Source of the DNA: Oscillospiraceae bacterium
GTDB lineage: Bacteria > Bacillota > Clostridia > Oscillospirales > Oscillospiraceae
Assembly: GCA_009781515.1 (NCBI GenBank)
Contig: WQXY01000011.1
Span: 1 to 64,000, forward strand
Length of the DNA stretch: 64,000 nt
Reading direction: 5' to 3'
Under the pieces are notes generated by a model. It did not search any database and was not told the DNA's origin. It saw only the letters and a list, made by a program, of their open reading frames with translations. A program made the translations under genes and the position numbers. Numbering within the stretch: the stretch's first letter is position 1; each line of letters begins with the position of its first letter. Positions 58,955 through 64,000 of this stretch are shown one piece after another.

Positions 58955-59725
58955 CTATAATTCCACATTGCTGTATTTTCGTGCCAACACAAAGCTGAGC
59001 ACAAAAATTGCAAGTCCGCCCGTTGATACAATCCGCCCTGCCGCCGTTGTATAAATCGCATCCATAAAGCCTGCTCCCGCCCAACCAATGATGCCAAGGA
59101 TAACAAGCGGCATAAATAGCATAATGCTCACCTCAGCCTTTGCCGCTGTCATCATTGTGTCAATTTCCATTTCGATTTCCATTTTATCCGCAATTATCTG
59201 CTGTGTTTCGCGGATAATCTCATCTGCTCTGCTTGATTTTCCCTCAATTGTTGCATATATGGTGGCAAAACCTGCGATATCTTCAAGCCCGCTTCTTTTT
59301 GCCAGTTCCGAAAACGACTCTGATAACGGCACGGCATTGTTAAATCTTCCTATGATAATGTCGAGCTCGGTCAAAATGTCGCTGTCTTGCGGATATATTA
59401 AAATCAAATCTTCTCTTGCACTGATAAGCGATTTAAGCATTGGATTACCTGCTCTCATTGCTACAGCCATAGCCTCAAGCATGTCGAAAAACTGCATACG
59501 AAGTTTTGAAATACGCTTTTTGGTTGCCGTATACGATGCCACAAACATATTGACCGCACCGATTATTAATCCCCCGATAATTGCAAGCACCAACACTTTA
59601 TAGAATATATAGAACACCAAAAAGCCTGCTGCAAACCCCGCACAGGCTGCCAGCACATGGTCTGCCGCCCTTGACGGGCTTTTTTTATAATCGGGTGTTT
59701 TTAGTTGTTTCTCTTTGTTTTCCAT
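58955..59725 (-). CDS. tadB: Tad pilus inner-membrane platform protein TadB (GspF family)
   Basis: The 256-residue GspF-family protein contains LRMQFFDMLEAMAVAMRAGNPMLKSLISA and two N-terminal and two C-terminal helices. It partners TadC under the TadA ATPase. It begins 20 bp after tadA and ends 10 bp before tadC. Confidence 0.85.
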   Translation of the reverse strand: MENKEKQLKTPDYKKSPSRAADHVLAACAGFAAGFLVFYIFYKVLVLAIIGGLIIGAVNMFVASYTATKKRISKLRMQFFDMLEAMAVAMRAGNPMLKSLISAREDLILIYPQDSDILTELDIIIGRFNNAVPLSESFSELAKRSGLEDIAGFATIYATIEGKSSRADEIIRETQQIIADKMEIEMEIDTMMTAAKAEVSIMLFMPLVILGIIGWAGAGFMDAIYTTAAGRIVSTGGLAIFVLSFVLARKYSNVEL

Positions 59726-59745
59726 TGCTGCTTCCTTATAAATTT

Positions 59746-61026
59746 TTATATAGCTTTATCTATCCCTGCGGCTGTGAGCTTGTATATATTTTTCATAGGA
59801 TTATTTGTACGCTTTAACGCTCCAACCACTTTTTTCTTTGAGCTGATTTCTTCTTCCTGAAATTCATAAAGCACGTTTAAGCTTATCTGCCTTGTATTTG
59901 CGTCATAGCCCAACACTTCTACAATTTCCATTGTTTTGCGGCTTTTGTCCCGCAGCCTCGAAAGATGAATGATAATATCCACCGCAGAGGCGATTTGCTG
60001 ACGGATTGCTTCAAGCGGCAACCCATCGGCACCTTGCAGCACCATAGTTTCGAGACGGCTGAGCATGTCGCTTGTGGAATTGGCATGTCCCGTTGAGAGC
60101 GAGCCGTCATGTCCTGTGTTCATAGCTTGCAGCATATCGAGAGCCTCAGCGCCCCGCACCTCGCCAACCACAATACGTTCAGGTCTCATTCTAAGTGCGG
60201 ACTTAATCAAATCGCGTATGCTTACCATGCCCCTGCCGTCCGCTCCGGCATTTTTAGTTTCAAGACGGACAAGATTGTCTATATTTTTTATTTGAAGCTC
60301 GGCAGAGTCTTCGATTGTAATAATACGTTCATCACGGGGTATAAAGTTTGAAAGCGCATTGAGAAATGTTGTTTTCCCGCTGCCTGTACCGCCGCATACA
60401 AAGATGTTGTATTTTGCCGAAACAAGAAGCTTCAAGACATCTGCAACATCTGCGGTTATAGAGCCGAATTCTATAAGCTTTTCAACCGTCATTGCTTCTT
60501 CGGGAAAGCGCCGCATTGTAACTATCGGACCGTTGAGAGCAACAGGCTGCATAACCACATTTACCCGCGAGCCGTCTTCCAAGCGAAAGTCAACAATCGG
60601 TTCACTTTCATTAACAACCCGCCCCGCCTTTGATACAAACTTGGTAATAATAATCTCAAGCTCACGGCGGCTTTCAAACTGACTGTCAATTTTATGAAGT
60701 CTGCCCTCTTTTTCTACGAAAATATCCTTATACCCGTTTATCATAATCTCTGTCACCTGCGGGTCGATAATAATCGCGCCAAGCACACCAAGCCCGCGAA
60801 TTGCTTCAAATACTGCCGCTGCTATCAGTCTTTTTTCCTTGAAATTCAAATTTGCAATCTCAATGCAAAGCCCGTCAGGATTAATCCTTGCAGCCTTTAT
60901 CCTGTCGCCGAGCTCCTCGGTTATTAGCGTTTGAAGCTCTTCGTTACTGAGATTTGTGAGGTCTGCATGACTTTGCATTTCCTGTTTAATCTGAGCGATT
61001 AGCTCATTGCAGCTTTGTTCCGTCAT
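59746..61026 (-). CDS. tadA: Tad pilus assembly ATPase TadA/CpaF
   Basis: A 426-residue secretion ATPase: N-terminal domain, Walker A CGGTGSGKTTFLNAL, Asp box ITIEDSAELQI, Walker B RPERIVVGEVRGAEALDML and His box STGHANSTSDMLSRLE. It powers pilus extension and possibly retraction at the cytoplasmic face. It starts 2 bp after tadZ. Confidence 0.95.
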   Translation of the reverse strand: MTEQSCNELIAQIKQEMQSHADLTNLSNEELQTLITEELGDRIKAARINPDGLCIEIANLNFKEKRLIAAAVFEAIRGLGVLGAIIIDPQVTEIMINGYKDIFVEKEGRLHKIDSQFESRRELEIIITKFVSKAGRVVNESEPIVDFRLEDGSRVNVVMQPVALNGPIVTMRRFPEEAMTVEKLIEFGSITADVADVLKLLVSAKYNIFVCGGTGSGKTTFLNALSNFIPRDERIITIEDSAELQIKNIDNLVRLETKNAGADGRGMVSIRDLIKSALRMRPERIVVGEVRGAEALDMLQAMNTGHDGSLSTGHANSTSDMLSRLETMVLQGADGLPLEAIRQQIASAVDIIIHLSRLRDKSRKTMEIVEVLGYDANTRQISLNVLYEFQEEEISSKKKVVGALKRTNNPMKNIYKLTAAGIDKAI

Positions 61027-61028
61027 CT

Positions 61029-62039
61029 TTACAGCCTTTCCAAAACCATTTGTTGTGCGAGCACCTTATATATGTACTTTGTATCTGTGGAGTTTATTTG
61101 AGGCAAGGACACCTTTTTTTGCGATATTTCCATTGAGGGCAATGCGCCTTTGTTCAGCGCGAGAATAATTTTATCTTTAATGCTCTCATATACATTACTT
61201 TGAGCGACAAACTGCATTATTTTATGGTGGGCGGTGTCTGTGTTGTCTGTTACGATAAGCACTCTGTCTGCAAGCTCAAAAACCTGCCTTGTGCACTTAT
61301 CGCAAATAGAAGACAGGTCAACAATAAGCTCCTCGGTAATATCTGCGCAGTTTGTTACAAGCTCATGTATGTTATCGGGAGATAAAATGCACATATCGTC
61401 AAAATTATCGGGCGAGCAAAGATATTTGATGCCGCTCTCACTTCCGCAGATGCCTTGTATGAGCATTTTTGCATTGCCGTCACCTGCTTCGAGCATTTCA
61501 AATACCGCACTTATACTCCTTGATTGTTCAATAAAGTATGCGGGCGTGCTCGAAAAAGCTTCAAGGTTCAGGTAAAAAGCTTCTTTCTCATTTATTGCGG
61601 CAGCTGCGGCAAGTGCGAGCGCTAAGGTTGTCTTCCCGACCCCGCCGGCGGGCGACCATACAGCTGTTATTTTTCCCTTTTTATCTCCTGCGATATTTAT
61701 TTTGCCCGTAACGGTGGCGTATTTTTCCAAAACATCAGATACCGTTTTTGATATCCTTTGGTGTTTGATAGTCCGTCCGGGGACGATTGATATGTCGCAT
61801 GGCTCCTGCTCCGACCACAGCAGCATCGGCAGCGTTACTGCGTCTAAATCCGCTCCTTTAATAAGCGCAGCGTCCATAAGGGCGACGTCATAACGCCTTG
61901 CACTGAGCGATTTTTGCAAATGCTCCAATGTGTTGCAAACACTGATTTCTATTGTGTCCGAATGATATTCTGAAATATGTTGCGAAACATGCTCTGTATA
62001 GGCTGTGTCGCTCGTTGCAATAAGCGTTCTGACTCTCAT
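61029..62039 (-). CDS. tadZ: TadZ/CpaE-like ParA-family localisation ATPase
   Basis: The 336-residue protein has a receiver-like N-terminal domain (MRVRTLIATSDTAYTEHV) and a ParA/MinD fold with a deviant Walker A (WSPAGGVGKTTLALALAAAA). TadZ proteins place the Tad machine at a pole or focus. The ATG at 62039 is preceded by GAGGAGCAGGTGG; an upstream in-frame ATG at 62117 gives a non-conserved leader. It is the first gene of the tadZABC-flp-tadE operon. Confidence 0.85.
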   Translation of the reverse strand: MRVRTLIATSDTAYTEHVSQHISEYHSDTIEISVCNTLEHLQKSLSARRYDVALMDAALIKGADLDAVTLPMLLWSEQEPCDISIVPGRTIKHQRISKTVSDVLEKYATVTGKINIAGDKKGKITAVWSPAGGVGKTTLALALAAAAAINEKEAFYLNLEAFSSTPAYFIEQSRSISAVFEMLEAGDGNAKMLIQGICGSESGIKYLCSPDNFDDMCILSPDNIHELVTNCADITEELIVDLSSICDKCTRQVFELADRVLIVTDNTDTAHHKIMQFVAQSNVYESIKDKIILALNKGALPSMEISQKKVSLPQINSTDTKYIYKVLAQQMVLERL

Positions 62040-62140
62040 GTCCACCTGCTCCTCACTTATGGTTTTTGCCCGTTGGAAGACCGATTTTACATGAGATATT
62101 TTTGCTGTCAACAACAAAAAGTCGCATCTTTATTTTTGCG

Positions 62141-62182
62141 TTTCTACATATTTTTTGTGCTTTTCTACATATTTTTCTACAT
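62141..62182 (-). promoter_or_regulatory. Three direct 9-bp repeats upstream of the tad operon
   Basis: TTTCTACAT occurs at 62141-62149, 62162-62170 and 62174-62182 (ATGTAGAAA on the minus strand). They lie about 100-145 bp upstream of tadZ in AT-rich DNA, with starts 21 and 12 bp apart. They are candidate operator sites. The same gap holds the metG promoter region; no T-box leader is present. Confidence 0.45.
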
Positions 62183-62343
62183 AATGTTTACAGCATTCAT
62201 ATAATTAAAACTTATTTTCATCATTTTCACATTTTGGTTCATCACGAAAAATATTTTTTGAAAATGCTTTTCATAGGGAACTTTTGTATTTTTTTTATTT
62301 TTGTGATATAATGCACTGCGAAAAAACAGCTTTGGAGGCATTT

Positions 62344-63906
62344 GTGAGCAAGGATACTTTTTACATTACTACACCTATTTATTATTCGTCGGGCGACCTG
62401 CATATCGGGCATACTTACACCACGGTGGCTGCCGATGTCATGGCAAGGTATAAGCGGATGCAGGGCTTTGATGTTATGTTTTTGACCGGAACGGACGAGC
62501 ATGGGCTTAAGGTGGAGAAAAGTGCAGAAGCTGCAGGTGTTACCCCGCAGCAGTTTGTTGACGACCTGCTCTATAAAGACGGTGGAATTCTCAGTCTTTG
62601 GAAGCTGATGAATATTTCATACGACCGTTTTATCCGCACGACCGATGATTATCATATTAAATCAATACAAACAATATTTCGTCGTCTTTATGACAAGGGT
62701 GATATATATAAGGATGTATACAAAGGACTCTATTGTGTTCCATGTGAGTCGTTTTGGACTGAAAGTCAGTTACAAGACGGCAACTGTCCCGATTGCAGCC
62801 GTCCTGTTGACTACGCCGAAGAGGAAGCATATTTCTTCCGTCAGTCAAAATATGCCGATAAAATAATGTCGCTTATAGGTGATTACCTCGAGCCTGCCTC
62901 GCGCGTAAATGAAATGGTGAACAACTTCCTAAAACCGGGGCTTGAGGATATTTGCGTGACCCGCACATCTTTTAAGTGGGGTATTCCCGTTGATTTTGAC
63001 CCGGAGCATGTTATTTATGTCTGGGTAGACGCTCTTAGCAACTATATAACCGCTCTCGGCTACGGCAATGATAAGTACGATGACTTCGACAAATACTGGC
63101 CCTGCGATGTTCATTATGTGGGCAAGGAAATTGTACGGCTTCATTCAATCTTATGGCAGTCAATGCTTTTGGCTCTTGATATTCCTCTTCCGAAAAAAGT
63201 TTTTGGACATGGCTGGTTAAATCTTGACGGTGTCAAAATGAGCAAATCAAGGGGCAACGTGATTGACCCGATAATACTTACCGAGCGTTACGGCGTAGAC
63301 GCACTGCGGTTTTTTATACTGCGTGAATATACCTTTGGTACTGACGGGAATTTTACAAACGAACTTTTGATTAACCGTATCAACAGCGACCTTTCAAACG
63401 ACCTTGGAAACCTCGTTTCACGTACTGTTTCAATGGTTATAAAATATTTTGAGGGTTCTTTGCCCGAAAATCAAGAGAGCAGTCCCGAGGATAATGAGCT
63501 GATAACCGCAGCGGGGGGACTTTATGCTTTATACGAAAAGAGCATGGACAGCTACGCTTATCAGGACGCACTTTCGGCTATTTTTGCTGTTACATCACGC
63601 GCCAACAAATACATAGACGAAACAGCGCCATGGGTGCTTGCAAAAGATGAGGCAAATAAACCGCGCCTTGCGGCAGTGCTCTATAATCTTCTTGAAACAA
63701 TCCGCATATGCACAGTTTTGCTCACGCCTTATATGCCTAATTCATGCGAGGAAATTCTTAGGCAAATCGGAGCAAGTGCCGATATTTCAACATTTAGTAG
63801 GGCTCTCACGTTTGGCACGCTGCCAAAGACTGTGACTGTAAACAAAGGCGAAATCATTTTTCCGCGTCTTGACCTCGAAAAAGAATTAGCCTACCTCACA
63901 ACCTAA
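62344..63906 (+). CDS. metG: Methionyl-tRNA synthetase, short form
   Basis: The 520-residue class I synthetase starts FYITTPIYYSSGDLHIGHTYTT (HIGH motif). It has a zinc knuckle (CVPCESFW with CPDC) and KMSKSRGN, then the helical anticodon domain. It stops at about residue 520, so the C-terminal EMAP/Trbp111-like tRNA-binding domain of many MetG proteins is absent. The start codon is GTG at 62344, five bases after TTGGAGG; upstream codons add only an unrelated leader. uppP follows by 12 bp. Confidence 0.95.
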   Translation: MSKDTFYITTPIYYSSGDLHIGHTYTTVAADVMARYKRMQGFDVMFLTGTDEHGLKVEKSAEAAGVTPQQFVDDLLYKDGGILSLWKLMNISYDRFIRTTDDYHIKSIQTIFRRLYDKGDIYKDVYKGLYCVPCESFWTESQLQDGNCPDCSRPVDYAEEEAYFFRQSKYADKIMSLIGDYLEPASRVNEMVNNFLKPGLEDICVTRTSFKWGIPVDFDPEHVIYVWVDALSNYITALGYGNDKYDDFDKYWPCDVHYVGKEIVRLHSILWQSMLLALDIPLPKKVFGHGWLNLDGVKMSKSRGNVIDPIILTERYGVDALRFFILREYTFGTDGNFTNELLINRINSDLSNDLGNLVSRTVSMVIKYFEGSLPENQESSPEDNELITAAGGLYALYEKSMDSYAYQDALSAIFAVTSRANKYIDETAPWVLAKDEANKPRLAAVLYNLLETIRICTVLLTPYMPNSCEEILRQIGASADISTFSRALTFGTLPKTVTVNKGEIIFPRLDLEKELAYLTT

Positions 63907-63918
63907 AGGGGATACACT

Positions 63919-64000
63919 ATGTTTATTTTCATGGCCATTTTTCTCGGTATTGTACAGGGAATAGCTGAGTTTCTTCCTATTTCAAGCTCAGGTCATCTTG
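63919..64000 (+). CDS. uppP: Undecaprenyl-diphosphatase, 5' end only
   Basis: The 27 visible residues (MFIFMAIFLGIVQGIAEFLP, then ISSSGHL) match the amino terminus of UppP/BacA. That protein recycles undecaprenyl diphosphate and confers bacitracin tolerance. AAAGGGG precedes the ATG. The gene runs off the right edge and is probably co-transcribed with metG. Confidence 0.85.
   Translation, partial: MFIFMAIFLGIVQGIAEFLPISSSGHL

Noticed and set aside
62040..62343. T-box leader upstream of metG
   Set aside because: No specifier stem, no conserved T-box bulge sequence and no terminator hairpin; the gap is AT-rich with short repeats only.
1..64000. CRISPR array, rRNA operon or transposase-bearing insertion sequence
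   Set aside because: None seen; repeats present are short palindromic or tandem elements.

Overview
The window reads as a chromosomal segment of a low-to-mid GC, spore-lineage Firmicute (class Clostridia). The evidence is a SpoVB-type flippase, a SigH-type sigma factor, RNase Y together with RNase J, RqcP and TrmK, strong AGGAGG Shine-Dalgarno sites, and sigma-A promoters with 17-bp spacers. I saw no prophage, CRISPR array or insertion sequence with a transposase. Small palindromic repeats and structured intergenic elements are common. The 5' end of purL is cut by the left edge and the start of uppP by the right edge.

Layout. 1-5.2 kb: purL (partial), rny, tRNA-Ser(GGA), dinB, a zincless MutM-like glycosylase and an orphan Bro-N/DinD-like gene. 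5.2-11.8 kb: a lipoprotein joining a beta-propeller-like half to a solute-binding half, a response regulator with GGDEF, a cytoplasmic-looking GH5 glucanase, a membrane-anchored HEXXH protein and an LppM-like lipoprotein. 12-23.4 kb: a phosphate region with two complete Pst transporters. One is the usual pstSCAB-phoU-phoB-phoR operon with a YedF-like gene at its end. The other is pstB-pstS-pstC-pstA-pstB. 23.8-30.7 kb: a second propeller/solute-binding lipoprotein with two sugar-type permeases, then an HlyD-like adaptor and a MacB-like ectodomain protein without an ATPase. 30.7-36.3 kb: rqcP-hup-mazG-spoVB, an ECF S-component, trmK, two small zinc or redox proteins and sigH. 36.3-41.8 kb: glmM, ruvB, a two-gene Suf system (sufC, sufB), and divergent ruvC-ruvA with an in-frame TAG inside ruvA. 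41.9-49.8 kb: an Abi_2/HEPN gene, two zinc-ribbon membrane proteins, a YjfB-like protein, rnjA, recR, rpe and telA. 50.1-62 kb: a Tad/Flp pilus operon running into WG-repeat, FHA and Ser/Thr kinase genes. 62.3 kb to the end: metG and uppP.

Most notable observations. (1) The second Pst operon encodes two PstB proteins with complementary defects. One has lost the Walker A lysine, Q-loop glutamine and Walker B glutamate but keeps LSGGQ. The other keeps those residues but has LALGQ. This is the pattern of an asymmetric ABC heterodimer with one consensus and one degenerate ATP site, in a transporter family normally built on a PstB homodimer. (2) The PstS of the canonical operon is circularly permuted, as direct comparison with the second PstS in the window shows. 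(3) ruvA carries one in-frame amber codon. (4) Three intergenic elements of about 95-145 bp can fold into branched structures.
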